Counted from the first letter of the stretch, positions 28,723 to 36,350 are shown. The stretch: 46,563 nt of DNA from Acidobacteria subdivision 2 bacterium RH1 MAG20 (GCA_002197545.1 NFUO01000084.1:1-46563), one strand, 5' to 3'. Notes: generated from the sequence alone by a model not told the origin. Numbers and translations are program-made.

Positions 28723-28785
28723 CGATTCAATCTGCGGACTTCCGGCGAGGGTGACGCTCGTCAGGGTTTGAGTCCTGTTGAATCG
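28723..28785 (+). ncRNA. Compact cloverleaf RNA element
   Basis: Closing stem CGATTCAA/TTGAATCG (28723-28730 with 28778-28785, 8 bp) encloses three abutting hairpins: CGGA-CT-TCCG (28735-28744), GCGAG-GGTGACG-CTCGT (28745-28761, seven-base loop), and CAGG-GTTTGAGT-CCTG (28762-28777), the last resembling a T-arm. Only four bases (28731-28734) are unpaired between arms. At 63 nt it is shorter than a tRNA and lacks a D-loop and U33, so a functional tRNA is unlikely; a tRNA-like or other four-way-junction RNA is possible. Confidence 0.45.
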
Positions 28786-28875
28786 CAGGGCTCCAGAACA
28801 CGGCAAACATGTGGGGCCAGGTTCGCAGACGATGACAGGGAACACCGCTCAGACCGTTGGCTAAAGGCTAACCCA

Positions 28876-29142
28876 CTAGGGGGGAGTGTGTTTCGGCAGC
28901 GGGTTGCCGTGCTCAGCCCGGTGGCAATCGCCGCACAAAAGCCTTGTATTCGCTTCTGTATCGCTGCCTCCAGCCCCTCGGCTCTGGATGTGCGCAAGGT
29001 GCCCGCTGGTCCATGAGCACGGCGCCGCACAGGTACAGCAATGCCAGCCATCGCGCACAAAGACTCTGCGCCGCAACTCTTCCAGCGCTTTGCCTTTGAG
29101 CCGGATGCGCCCCAGGTTGCCGGGTACGCCGGAGCGAATCAT
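28876..29142 (-). CDS. HNH endonuclease
   Basis: 88 aa. A short helical lead (EELRRRVFVRDGWHCCTCAA) is followed by the HNH core: HLAHIQSRGAGGSDTEANTR with the first His and Asn, then LLCGDCHRAEHG with the last His. Paired Cys residues (CCTC, CGDCH) bind structural zinc. It is the last gene of the leftward operon, coupled by ATGA to the preceding small gene. Small HNH proteins can assist packaging, but this one is far from terL, so a recombination or host-DNA role is also possible. Confidence 0.85.
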   Translation of the reverse strand: MIRSGVPGNLGRIRLKGKALEELRRRVFVRDGWHCCTCAAPCSWTSGHLAHIQSRGAGGSDTEANTRLLCGDCHRAEHGNPLPKHTPP

Positions 29143-29303
29143 TTCGATTTCCCCAGCAGTATCCGACGCGCGGCCTCAGACTTGCACGCGGCGAGCTGGT
29201 CGATGAAACGGGAAGGCATCCGCGAAGCCCTCAGCTTGGACGCAGGAAGTCTGTACTTTTTCGCCAGCTTCGCTCGACGTGGGTCATCCACTGGGCGGCT
29301 CAT
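29139..29303 (-). CDS. Small basic protein
   Basis: 54 aa, ATGA overlaps on both sides (29300-29303 and 29139-29142). Basic (RRAKLAKKYRLPASKLRASR) with an HTH-like helix pair. Position between methylase and HNH nuclease suggests DNA binding. No family recognised. Confidence 0.65.
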   Translation of the reverse strand: MSRPVDDPRRAKLAKKYRLPASKLRASRMPSRFIDQLAACKSEAARRILLGKSK

Positions 29304-29989
29304 GCGCTCTCCTCGTCAAAGCTGAAGACTTCCTGCGCCAGCCGCTTCGCCGCGATTTCGCAGTAGCGTTCCTCAATCTCGATGCCGATTGCGGGTACTT
29401 TCTGGTAGGCGCAAGCAACCAGCGTTGTCCCGCTTCCCATGAAGGGGTCGAGCGTGATCCCCTCGGTCCACTTCGCTACAAGCCAGCGGAGATGTTGAAG
29501 CCGTCGCGGGCATGGGTGTTCATCGCCTACGGGGCGTCCATATTCTCTATGCTTTGTCACTCTCACGCGGCGAACGTCTGGCTTTACGCTGCAATACTCT
29601 CCGCTGATTACCCGCCGTCCAGGCGCACTCTTGGGGTAGGTTCCGTACACATACGCCACATCGGCTCCGTACAGGCATCTCCCTTTTCTCGTGGGGCAGG
29701 CATAGCGCAGCCACGCAACCCGAAGAAAAGGTAGTGTAGACGGCACCCCGAATAAGAAACGCGGGTCGGAATCGCAGCCCAGGTGAACGATTAGCCGCTT
29801 GGTTGACGGCAAGACGGAACACATCTCCGCGAATAACTCAGCTGGCCTTTCAGCCCCTACAAGCTCTTTTGAGGAATTGGGCCACACGGGATCAGTTATC
29901 ACGCTGTCTACGGGCGCTAGTTGCGACAGAATCTCCCGGCAATCCCCGTGGTAAATCGTGATGCCCGCGTGCTCGTAATACGGCGTCAT
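29300..29989 (-). CDS. DNA methyltransferase, beta-class N6-adenine/N4-cytosine type
   Basis: 229 aa from ATG at 29989 in an ATGA overlap. The catalytic motif IV reads ITDPVWPN, a variant of DPPY/DPPW. The cofactor motif LDPFMGSGTT comes later, near residue 190, giving the beta-class order. EIEERYCEIAAKRL near the end is also typical. There is no cognate restriction gene, so it is an orphan methylase likely protecting phage DNA. Whether DPVW prefers adenine or cytosine cannot be told. Confidence 0.85.
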   Translation of the reverse strand: MTPYYEHAGITIYHGDCREILSQLAPVDSVITDPVWPNSSKELVGAERPAELFAEMCSVLPSTKRLIVHLGCDSDPRFLFGVPSTLPFLRVAWLRYACPTRKGRCLYGADVAYVYGTYPKSAPGRRVISGEYCSVKPDVRRVRVTKHREYGRPVGDEHPCPRRLQHLRWLVAKWTEGITLDPFMGSGTTLVACAYQKVPAIGIEIEERYCEIAAKRLAQEVFSFDEESA

Positions 29990-30642
29990 GCGCTCTGCCT
30001 CATCTTGCACCACTCCTCGTACTGAGTCCTGAAATCGTCGATGTAACTCTCCGCAAGGTCCAGCACAGCCTCAGCACGGTTGCTTGCTCCTCGCCAGATG
30101 GAGAACCTCAGCGCCTCTTCAAACCGCTGCGAATCTGCCTTGGAAATCACCGTTACCGGCTCAAGGTGCTGATGGTGGTCGCGGTTGAGTACTTCAAGGA
30201 ATCCGTCTTTGGTAAGCGTCTTGGCGGCGCGGATCACCTCGGGCATCGTTCGCAGGTTGCTCGACACCTGGGCCAGAACCTTCACATTCGCGGCACTCAT
30301 GGCCGTCAGGTCTGCCATCGGAACGGCGTCGTTGGCCTCTTCCGCCTCCCACGCATCCTTGGCATAGCGCCACGCCCGAGGGAAGAGCACCATAATCCAG
30401 CGCCGCATCGAAGCAAACGGCTGGCCCACTTCAGGGTCAATCTCGCCCTTCCATAGCTCCAGCCGCCTGACTACCCTGAAAATCCGCATCCTGAGATGAA
30501 AGACTGTCTCCTCTATGCCCTCCAGATCGCGCAGGGCGGCTTTACACGCCAGCGCCGCTTCCCAGGTAGGCCTAGAGGATAGGCCCTCGTAGTCGAAGCC
30601 TACAGCAGCCTCAAATTCCCTGAAAATACTTTCAGAACCCAT
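29986..30642 (-). CDS. Hypothetical protein of the recombination operon
   Basis: 218 aa, predicted largely helical (EAALACKAALRDLEGIEETV, MRIFRVVRRLELWKGEIDP, EALRFSIWRGASNRAEAVLD). It lies between a Zn-binding small protein and the methylase, coupled by ATGA to the latter. No enzyme motif is seen. It could be a replication accessory protein by position. Confidence 0.6.
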   Translation of the reverse strand: MGSESIFREFEAAVGFDYEGLSSRPTWEAALACKAALRDLEGIEETVFHLRMRIFRVVRRLELWKGEIDPEVGQPFASMRRWIMVLFPRAWRYAKDAWEAEEANDAVPMADLTAMSAANVKVLAQVSSNLRTMPEVIRAAKTLTKDGFLEVLNRDHHQHLEPVTVISKADSQRFEEALRFSIWRGASNRAEAVLDLAESYIDDFRTQYEEWCKMRQSA

Positions 30643-30645
30643 CGC

Positions 30646-30984
30646 TCACCTCTTCCTGATCCCCTTCAGCCCTTCTCCCATGACTTTCACAATCTCCGCC
30701 GCGGAAATATACGGATCAAGCAAGCTCTTCTGGGCTTCCTGCAAAACTCTGGCGACTCTCAGCCGTCTTTCGTCATCCGCAGCGCCTTCTGAAAGTGGTC
30801 CGATTGCCTTCGGGCGCTCATCGTAGCACACTTCCATCTGCGCTCCGCAGTAAGTTTCTCCCTCGCCGTCAAAGCCGGTCACATGACGGCAAAAGCGGAC
30901 GGTGGACGCAAGCGGCGCAAGAAACCCAGTCATGCAAGGATGGTGTTCTGGGCATATCCATACCACCAGCGTTCCGGCTTTCAT
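30646..30984 (-). CDS. Putative zinc-binding hypothetical protein
   Basis: 112 aa. The N-terminal 60 residues hold several Cys and His (WICPEHHPCM, VRFCRHVTGF, YCGAQMEVCY) that could form one or two zinc sites. The C-terminal half is helical (RRLRVARVLQEAQKSLLDPY). The start overlaps the helicase stop by one base at 30984. Function unknown. Confidence 0.6.
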   Translation of the reverse strand: MKAGTLVVWICPEHHPCMTGFLAPLASTVRFCRHVTGFDGEGETYCGAQMEVCYDERPKAIGPLSEGAADDERRLRVARVLQEAQKSLLDPYISAAEIVKVMGEGLKGIRKR

Positions 30985-32534
30985 CAGAACTCCCCATGAT
31001 ATTCAGCAGGCGCTTGCGCTGCCTTAGACTTTGCAAACCGTATCCGGCAGTGTTGGTCGAACCTCAGCACGTCTCGGCTTGGCTGCAAAGCCGTCTTCTC
31101 TAGTCCTCGCGGCCACACCCCAAATTTCTCCTTATAGCGCCACGCCGCCCAGCCTTCTTGTCTGCCGCGCTCGGCTGCGAGAAAGAGGAATCCGCTGTAC
31201 CAGGCTTGCTTGTCCTCATGGCGCGGTTTGGGCTCTTTGCGCTTCGGCGATTCCCCGTCAAGCGAGAACTCCACCAGTTCACCGTCTGCGTGGCGCGTCT
31301 TTGATTGCACTTTGAGTACCGCATGGCACAGCGGGCATTTGGTACGCCCATAGGGAATCACTCCGTTGCAGGAAGGGCATTTGTGCGGCTTCTTCGGCTT
31401 CCTGTCGCCGGCAAAGGCTTGCGTCCTGTCTCCTGGCTTTCTAGCATCCAGAGTCTCATGGTGAATGTCGGTCACCATTCCCAGGCGGAGCGTGTTCCCC
31501 GCATGGTCGAGAATCAGCAGTTCCTTGCCGTCGCCGTGCGGGTTTCTCAGCCCACGCCCAATCTTCTGCACAAAGGCAATCTCGGAATTGGTGGGCTGGG
31601 CGTCAATGATGCAATGCACGTCCTCGTCCACTCCCCGGCTCAGACAGCCCACAGAGGCGATACCCTTGATCAGCCCTGAACGGAATGACTGGAAGACAGG
31701 CTGGCGCTCTCCAATGCTCATCGTGCCGTCGATGTAGCCGAATGGAATCCCGGCCTGCTCGAACTTGGATTGCTGCTCTCTGGCGTGCGCTCTGTCTACG
31801 CAGAACATGAACGTGCGGTCCTTATTCCACCGCTCCTTCCATGTCTTGACCACATCGGCCACAACCTTCGCATCACGCATGGCTAAGCTCGATTCCCCCT
31901 CGTCAAACTCGCCGCGAACAATGTGGACGTGCGAGAGGTCCGCTTCCTCGGCAGGCGCGTAGATGCGGAATCCGCAGAGTATCTTTTCATCGATAAGCTC
32001 TTTGATGGTTGCGCCGATGATGAGCTTCGTCCAATGCAATCCAAGAGCGCGGGACCACGGCGTAGCAGAGAGGCCAATCACAATCTTGTTTGCCCAGACT
32101 GGGCCGTCCATGATTTTGTAGAGCGCATCCCAGCACACATGACATTCGTCAATGACGATTAGGTCCACTTCAGGCAACTCGCGCCGGATGAGTGTTTGAA
32201 CACTGGCGATCTGGACCTGTGCCGCGAAGTCTGTACGCTCATGCTGCGCCTGAATCACGCCCACGTCAGTGATGCCAACGCGCTCGAAGGACTTCAGAGT
32301 TTGCTCGACCAGGGTAATGTCCGGCACGGTGAACATGGGACGCTTGCCCTTGCTGATTGACCCGGCGAACAGATGCGCGGCCAGCAGCGTCTTCCCGGCC
32401 CCCGTAGGGCTTTGCACAACGATGCGCCTATGACCGTCCTTGATAGCCTCTCGAATCAGCGGCACAGTGCGCTCCTGCCACGCTCTGAGAGGCGGCAAGG
32501 ACAGTTCGATATCTGGTTGAAACAGGCTTCTCAT
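30984..32534 (-). CDS. SF2 DEAD/DEAH-box helicase
   Basis: 516 aa. Walker A SPTGAGKT near residue 46, motif II IDECH near 126, motif III LSATPW near 154, and motif VI QKIGRGLRN near 329 define a complete superfamily 2 helicase of the phage UvsW/RecG-like or type III Res type. Residues 385-405 carry a CPSC...CPLC zinc ribbon, and a unique C-terminal domain follows. It likely remodels replication forks or recombination intermediates along with the ERF and exonuclease proteins. Confidence 0.9.
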   Translation of the reverse strand: MRSLFQPDIELSLPPLRAWQERTVPLIREAIKDGHRRIVVQSPTGAGKTLLAAHLFAGSISKGKRPMFTVPDITLVEQTLKSFERVGITDVGVIQAQHERTDFAAQVQIASVQTLIRRELPEVDLIVIDECHVCWDALYKIMDGPVWANKIVIGLSATPWSRALGLHWTKLIIGATIKELIDEKILCGFRIYAPAEEADLSHVHIVRGEFDEGESSLAMRDAKVVADVVKTWKERWNKDRTFMFCVDRAHAREQQSKFEQAGIPFGYIDGTMSIGERQPVFQSFRSGLIKGIASVGCLSRGVDEDVHCIIDAQPTNSEIAFVQKIGRGLRNPHGDGKELLILDHAGNTLRLGMVTDIHHETLDARKPGDRTQAFAGDRKPKKPHKCPSCNGVIPYGRTKCPLCHAVLKVQSKTRHADGELVEFSLDGESPKRKEPKPRHEDKQAWYSGFLFLAAERGRQEGWAAWRYKEKFGVWPRGLEKTALQPSRDVLRFDQHCRIRFAKSKAAQAPAEYHGEF

Positions 32535-32713
32535 CAGGCAGCTTTGTTCTGTTTGCAGAACGGCGCGATGTTGCGGAAAAAGTATTTCGTAGGATTCCCT
32601 GCGACTATCATTCTATCGAAGGACGACGGCCACACAGGAGAAAATTCCAACACGTCCCCGCAGAGTTCTACGGTCAGCACCTTGCGGAGACGGTTGTAAG
32701 CGAGGATGGTCAT
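32534..32713 (-). CDS. Small protein coupled to helicase
   Basis: 59 aa, filling the gap exactly: ATG at 32713 overlaps the preceding stop (ATGA), and its TGA overlaps the helicase start (TGATG). Sequence LTVELCGDVLEFSPVWPSSF, then YFFRNIAPFC. No family recognised. Confidence 0.65.
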   Translation of the reverse strand: MTILAYNRLRKVLTVELCGDVLEFSPVWPSSFDRMIVAGNPTKYFFRNIAPFCKQNKAA

Positions 32714-32931
32714 TGCTGCGAGCGGTGATTATCCACCAGTGAAATGATGCCCGTCGATGCAATCAGGCGGCTCAGCCAGTCATTCGGCTGGCGACCGTCG
32801 GCAGACTCCAGCAGCAACTGGTTATCAGATTCCGAGATGTACACCTTGTACGCCACCATTCCCGGCTTCTTGCCGCGCTTGGAGGGTTGGTCACTTACAG
32901 GTTCGTTCGATTCGTTCACAATCTTTGCCAT
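32710..32931 (-). CDS. Small protein with RHH-like core
   Basis: 73 aa. A disordered basic N-terminus (ESNEPVSDQPSKRGKKPGM) precedes VAYKVYISESDNQLLLESAD and PNDWLSRLIAS, which could fold as a strand plus two helices in the ribbon-helix-helix manner. Encoded between exonuclease and helicase. Function is uncertain. Confidence 0.55.
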   Translation of the reverse strand: MAKIVNESNEPVSDQPSKRGKKPGMVAYKVYISESDNQLLLESADGRQPNDWLSRLIASTGIISLVDNHRSQQ

Positions 32932-32942
32932 TGGGTTTCCTT

Positions 32943-33626
32943 TCAGAGTGTCTGTACTGCCTGTGGCGACAATAGCTCAATCATCGCCTCAAGCTCAGCG
33001 TTCATTTTGATGGCCTCAGCCTCCAGTTCCGCGATGCGAACGGGGTTGCGGGCCACGGGAATGATGAGCAGTTCAAGGTGCGGATTCCGTTCGGCCAGCC
33101 TGGAATCGCAGGAAACGAAGTCTCCGCAGTCATAGTCCATGCAGAACATCGTCCACTGCATCTGGTCGTAAAACTCAGAGGGAACTTGCCGCGACCGCCA
33201 GAGCGCGATATGGTTCACAGTCGTCAGGTTCTTGATTTCGATGATTTTCCACTGCTCAGGCAGAATCCCGTCCGGGGAAGCTCCGCAGAACTCCAGATCC
33301 GAATGAATCGCAAAGCCGATTTGCTCGACCATAACGTTCTCGCGCATCTCATAGGAAGCTCTGGCATAGCCCTCTTCCGCGATGCCGCGCTTCATCTCGG
33401 CGGTAACAAAGTGCTGCGACATGCTCCCGCTCAGCCGCTCGGCCAGCAACTCGTCGCGGTAATCGGCTCTCGCTTTGAGTTCCTGCCCCTCCTTGCCCTT
33501 CGCCTTGGAGTAAGCTGTCAGGTCGCACATCCGCGATGCCGTGATGCGTCCGCATCGCGCAGAGAGCCATTCAGCCGTAGGGACACCGTTCTCGTCAAGT
33601 TGTTCGCACTCGATAATCTCAGGCAT
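32943..33626 (-). CDS. YqaJ-type viral recombinase exonuclease
   Basis: 227 aa from ATG at 33626, overlapping the ERF stop by eight bases. WLSARCGRITASRMCDLTAY is the conserved start of the YqaJ domain. GASPDGILPE and IIEIKNL supply the catalytic Asp and Glu-x-Lys of the lambda-exonuclease fold, and YDQMQWTMFCMD the following helix. It degrades one strand from DNA ends and loads the ERF annealing protein, giving a lambda Red-like pair. Confidence 0.88.
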   Translation of the reverse strand: MPEIIECEQLDENGVPTAEWLSARCGRITASRMCDLTAYSKAKGKEGQELKARADYRDELLAERLSGSMSQHFVTAEMKRGIAEEGYARASYEMRENVMVEQIGFAIHSDLEFCGASPDGILPEQWKIIEIKNLTTVNHIALWRSRQVPSEFYDQMQWTMFCMDYDCGDFVSCDSRLAERNPHLELLIIPVARNPVRIAELEAEAIKMNAELEAMIELLSPQAVQTL

Positions 33627-34404
33627 GGGCAAGCTTCTTATAGCGCTGGTTCTTGGCCTCTGCGAACAACTTCACAGCGTCGCTGTCCTTTGCCGTGGTC
33701 GCAACCTTGGAGGCAGCAAGATAGACAGCCTTCAGGGCATCTGCGTCAGGAGCTGTCTTAATGGCTTGCAGACGCGCATTCCTCTCGTCAGTTGATACGC
33801 CAGTACCGTTGCCGTCGTTGTCCGGCATCGCAGCCGTGAATCCCGTAGCTCCGCAGAGAGTGTAGCGTTCCAAGTAGGCTACCGTTGAGCCTTTTGCCTG
33901 AAGAGGATTCTTGATGCCGCTGTCTTCTGGCGGACCGCTCAGGGTTGTGGGCTTGGACTCGTACAGACCGTAACGGAGCACGCAACTCACGGTAATGATG
34001 TTGCCACTCTCGGAGAAGGGGAAAGACCAACTGATTCCACGTTCAGCGAGACCGCCCATGATTGCAGTGGCGTAGGCGTCGAGGTCCGCGTAGAGAATTT
34101 CCATGCTGTACTCGCGCCCCGAGCCCTTGGCCGTGCCGCTCATCTTGGCGGTGCGATTCTTCACGATTTCTGGCGGGTTCTTCTTGAAGTCCGCCATCTG
34201 ATGCGAGAACTCGCGCTCGTCGGCCATCTCTTGCATCTTGCGCTGGCCGTCGATGAAGATGTTGAACAGACGCTCAATCTTGTCAGCGTCCAGGTTAGGA
34301 TTGAGAGCAAATCGCTCCATGACAGAAAGCAGCGAAAGGTCTGGCTGCTTCACTTCCGGCAACACAATGCCCCGTTGCTGCTCGACTTCAATCTCTGTGC
34401 TCAT
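33619..34404 (-). CDS. erf: ERF-family single-strand annealing protein
   Basis: 261 aa from ATG at 34404 after GGGAGAGACG. The ERF core reads FSHQMADFKKNPPEIVKNRT, then YADLDAYATAIMGGLAERGI, then GSTVAYLERYTLCGATGFTA, the last being the family signature. The C-terminal tail is helical and probably contacts SSB or exonuclease. It anneals complementary single strands and pairs with the YqaJ exonuclease gene downstream. Confidence 0.9.
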   Translation of the reverse strand: MSTEIEVEQQRGIVLPEVKQPDLSLLSVMERFALNPNLDADKIERLFNIFIDGQRKMQEMADEREFSHQMADFKKNPPEIVKNRTAKMSGTAKGSGREYSMEILYADLDAYATAIMGGLAERGISWSFPFSESGNIITVSCVLRYGLYESKPTTLSGPPEDSGIKNPLQAKGSTVAYLERYTLCGATGFTAAMPDNDGNGTGVSTDERNARLQAIKTAPDADALKAVYLAASKVATTAKDSDAVKLFAEAKNQRYKKLAHA

Positions 34405-34415
34405 CGTCTCTCCCT

Positions 34416-34742
34416 TCACTCCGTTGCGCCCAACAGCACAGCAAAGCACTGCGGGCAGTAAGGCTCGTTGTCGTACCAAATCGTCTCATCGCGGACAATC
34501 AGGTTGCAGTTGAACGCGCTCTGCGGTGCGAGAAGCGGCCAGTCGAGGCACTCGGCGCAATAGACCTCGCAACGGTCGCAGACCACCGCATCCTCCTCCC
34601 CGGGCCAGCCCTCCACCCGCAAACGGCCCGTATCGTCCTCCAGGTCGTGCTCTTCTCCGCAGACAAGGCATTGGGCTGGCGAGGTGTAGTCGTACTCGGC
34701 TGGCGAGGATTCAGTTTCGCGGTAGGCGAGGCGGATGCTCAT
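34416..34742 (-). CDS. Multi-CxxC zinc protein
   Basis: 108 aa from ATG at 34742 (ATGA with the preceding stop). Four CxxC pairs (CLVC, CDRC, CAEC, CPQC) predict two zinc sites, and the rest is acidic. This looks like a rubredoxin- or zinc-ribbon-type protein of the early recombination operon. Function is unknown. Confidence 0.7.
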   Translation of the reverse strand: MSIRLAYRETESSPAEYDYTSPAQCLVCGEEHDLEDDTGRLRVEGWPGEEDAVVCDRCEVYCAECLDWPLLAPQSAFNCNLIVRDETIWYDNEPYCPQCFAVLLGATE

Positions 34743-34915
34743 GCTGTCTCGCTCGTATCGGCATTTGCCGCTATTGATTGTTCCAGCGCAATTTGGCCAG
34801 CCCGCAGCTGAGCCTGCGCCTCGGTTAGCTTTTGCGTGTGGTAGTCGATGGCCCACTGCGCATCCTTAATGAACTTTTCCCAGACTTCAATCGGAAGGTA
34901 CGGTAGTTCCGGCAT
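34739..34915 (-). CDS. First gene of the leftward operon, small coiled-coil protein
   Basis: 58 aa from ATG at 34915, with AAGGAGAGAG upstream and the operon promoter 20 bp before that. Sequence LPIEVWEKFIKDAQWAIDYH then QKLTEAQAQLRAGQIALEQS is one amphipathic helix. ATGA-coupled to the zinc protein. No family recognised. Confidence 0.65.
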   Translation of the reverse strand: MPELPYLPIEVWEKFIKDAQWAIDYHTQKLTEAQAQLRAGQIALEQSIAANADTSETA

Positions 34916-34935
34916 ATCTCTCTCCTTCGCTCACA

Positions 34936-34964
34936 ACCATACTCCGCAAAAAAGTGTACGTCAA
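34936..34964 (-). promoter_or_regulatory. Leftward early promoter
   Basis: On the minus strand TTGACG (34964-34959), 17-base spacer, TATGGT (34941-34936). It drives the recombination/helicase/methylase operon. Its -35 box touches the dyad at 34963-34979. Confidence 0.78.
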
Positions 34965-34979
34965 GGTTAAAATACCCTT
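34963..34979. promoter_or_regulatory. Dyad between divergent -35 boxes, putative operator
   Basis: AAGGTTAAAATACCCTT is an imperfect palindrome with six of eight half-site pairs matching. It overlaps the -35 boxes of both divergent promoters, so a protein bound here would control both. The HTH protein encoded at 35013 is the natural candidate. Confidence 0.5.
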
Positions 34980-35006
34980 TACAGCGGAAATAATTAGTGC
35001 TACGGT
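34978..35006 (+). promoter_or_regulatory. Rightward early promoter
   Basis: TTTACA (34978-34983), 17-base spacer, TACGGT (35001-35006). GTGCTAC at 34997-35003, the motif of the RHH operator near 24265, overlaps the -10 box. It drives the small genes from 35013; the start would lie only a few bases before the ATG, so the leader is very short. Confidence 0.65.
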
Positions 35007-35012
35007 AACGGC

Positions 35013-35225
35013 ATGAAGATTTACACGCAATCGGAGTTGTTGGACCGCCTGCGGCTGGAGACCGACAAAACCAGTCAACGCAGGGTGGCGGACAGCCTGA
35101 ACGTAGCCCCGCAGTATATCAACGATGTCTTGGGCGGTAGGCGTCTCTTCAGCGCCAAACTCGCTCTGCGGATGGGGTTCTCTAAGCTGGATGATAGATA
35201 TGTGCAGCGCAACGGGGGGAAGTGA
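35013..35225 (+). CDS. Small Cro/XRE-like HTH protein
   Basis: 70 aa. QSELLDRLRLETDKTSQRRV, then ADSLNVAPQYINDVLGGRRL forms a helix-turn-helix of the phage Cro type, followed by ALRMGFSKLDDRYV. It is the first gene right of the divergent promoter region and probably binds the dyad at 34963-34979. The transcript leader would have little room for a ribosome site, so translation could be near leaderless. Related in layout to the protein at 25397. Confidence 0.75.
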   Translation: MKIYTQSELLDRLRLETDKTSQRRVADSLNVAPQYINDVLGGRRLFSAKLALRMGFSKLDDRYVQRNGGK

Positions 35226-35422
35226 TGGAGACATACACCCCAAGCAACGGGTGCATGATTGTGTGCTCGGACGAAAGTGGCGAGTACGTCAAGCGCACGG
35301 ACCACGTAGCGGCAATGCGCAAAGCGGCGGAGACTATTCGTGCGCTTCACCGGCACATTTTCCCTGATGAGTGCGAGAGAACATTGAAGGGCGCCTATGT
35401 GTGGCTGAAGGAGCACGAATGA
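35225..35422 (+). CDS. Hypothetical small early protein
   Basis: 65 aa from ATG at 35225, overlapping the TGA of the HTH gene by one base; a GTG at 35222 is possible. Sequence CMIVCSDESGEYVKRTDHVA then KAAETIRALHRHIFPDECER is beta then helix. Two similar layouts exist in phage small proteins that begin with D/E-x-G-x-[YW]-V-x-x-x-D-x, but no function is known. Confidence 0.6.
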   Translation: METYTPSNGCMIVCSDESGEYVKRTDHVAAMRKAAETIRALHRHIFPDECERTLKGAYVWLKEHE

Positions 35423-35616
35423 GAATCGTTCACGATGTAGAGGGCGAGATGCAGGCGTGCGCGTCAGTATACGGCAGCCACGTGACTGTGAGCATGTTCT
35501 GCGATGATGAAGAGATTCACATCGAGGGCTCGCCACAGTGTATTGCCAAGATGCTGCGAGACGCGCTGGAAGCGTTGGAATCAGTTTTAGCTGCGAAAGC
35601 GGAGGAGCACAAATGA
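35419..35616 (+). CDS. Hypothetical small early protein
   Basis: 65 aa, ATGA-coupled. A beta-rich N-terminus (RIVHDVEGEMQACASVYGSH) followed by acidic sequence (CDDEEIHIEG) and an amphipathic helix (CIAKMLRDALEALESVLAAK). No family recognised. Confidence 0.6.
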   Translation: MRIVHDVEGEMQACASVYGSHVTVSMFCDDEEIHIEGSPQCIAKMLRDALEALESVLAAKAEEHK

Positions 35617-36146
35617 GTGAGCGGCCTGTGATGCCGGAAGTGCCGGAGGAAATCGAAGACTTGCTGTGGGTCTCTGGAGAGCACGAAACCATGTGGCCGA
35701 GCGACCACAATAAATCTATAATCGAAGCCTTGCGCCGTGGAATCGAAATCGGAAGGAAGCGCATCGCCAGTCTCACCGCCGAAGTGGAAGCGCTAAAGAA
35801 GCGCACTCCGATTAGTGAGGTAGTCAAGCGTCTTGAGGGAGCGTTTATAGTATCCGGCCTTGGTGGAAGCGGCGTCGATTGGGACGAGATGATACAGATT
35901 TTCCGCAAGGAAGCGCAGGCGCAGATATCGATGGCTGTATTAGCGTCCGAACGCTACGACCGCATTCTTCAACTTGAACGAGAAGCCATTGAGTCCAGTG
36001 GAGAGATAGAAGCGCTTAAGACAGGGCTGCGCGTGACGCGGGATGAGCGCGATGCGGTGATGACGAAGCTGGAAGCATTGAAGATTAGACGATGCCCGGA
36101 CTGTGGATGGATTGCTGGCGAGCGCGGAAATGAGGCCCACAAATGA
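35613..36146 (+). CDS. Coiled-coil protein with C-terminal Cys pair
   Basis: 177 aa from ATG at 35613 (ATGA with the previous stop). Residues 45-70 and 110-165 are coiled coil (RKRIASLTAEVEALKKR, RILQLEREAIESSGEIEALK). The end CPDCGWIAGERG is a half zinc ribbon. No enzyme motif. Probably an oligomeric early protein of unknown role. Confidence 0.6.
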   Translation: MSERPVMPEVPEEIEDLLWVSGEHETMWPSDHNKSIIEALRRGIEIGRKRIASLTAEVEALKKRTPISEVVKRLEGAFIVSGLGGSGVDWDEMIQIFRKEAQAQISMAVLASERYDRILQLEREAIESSGEIEALKTGLRVTRDERDAVMTKLEALKIRRCPDCGWIAGERGNEAHK

Positions 36147-36325
36147 GTGAAGTACCCGAAAGATACGTTTTAGACTACCCGCAGTGCGGTGAAAAAACTG
36201 CTTCATTTGCGTTCTAATGCGCGATACTTGCCGCAATCAACACGGAAATGCTGCGCACGCGCTCCAAGGCGTATCTGCGGGCGCTGATTACGCTCAGGGA
36301 GCTGCTGAAACGGAGGATGGTGTGA
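36143..36325 (+). pseudogene. Small gene apparently cut by an in-frame stop
   Basis: ATG at 36143 (ATGA-coupled) reads 24 codons ending TASFAF, then TAA at 36215-36217. Reading on in the same frame gives CAILAAINTEMLRTRSKAYL then RALITLRELLKRRMV to TGA at 36325, which is convincingly helical. So this may be one 60-aa gene with a nonsense codon, or a 24-aa gene followed by a second with ATG at 36248. An overlapping alternative frame (36217-36354, TAATG start) looks less protein-like. Confidence 0.45.
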
Positions 36326-36350
36326 AGTTGAAAGTAGGGGTGAGGAATCA

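Larger units (their letters stand above)
28426..28875. other. Gene-free region with promoter and structured element
   Basis: No convincing gene on either strand across 450 bp. It holds a plus-strand promoter at 28536-28564 and a compact cloverleaf at 28723-28785, described separately. On the minus strand it would be the 3' untranslated region of the HNH operon. A run GGGGGG lies at 28879-28884 just inside the HNH gene. Confidence 0.6.

Noticed and set aside
30817..30831. CATCGTAGCACAC match to the RHH operator inside a coding gene
   Set aside because: A single copy inside a coding sequence with no promoter nearby; probably chance.
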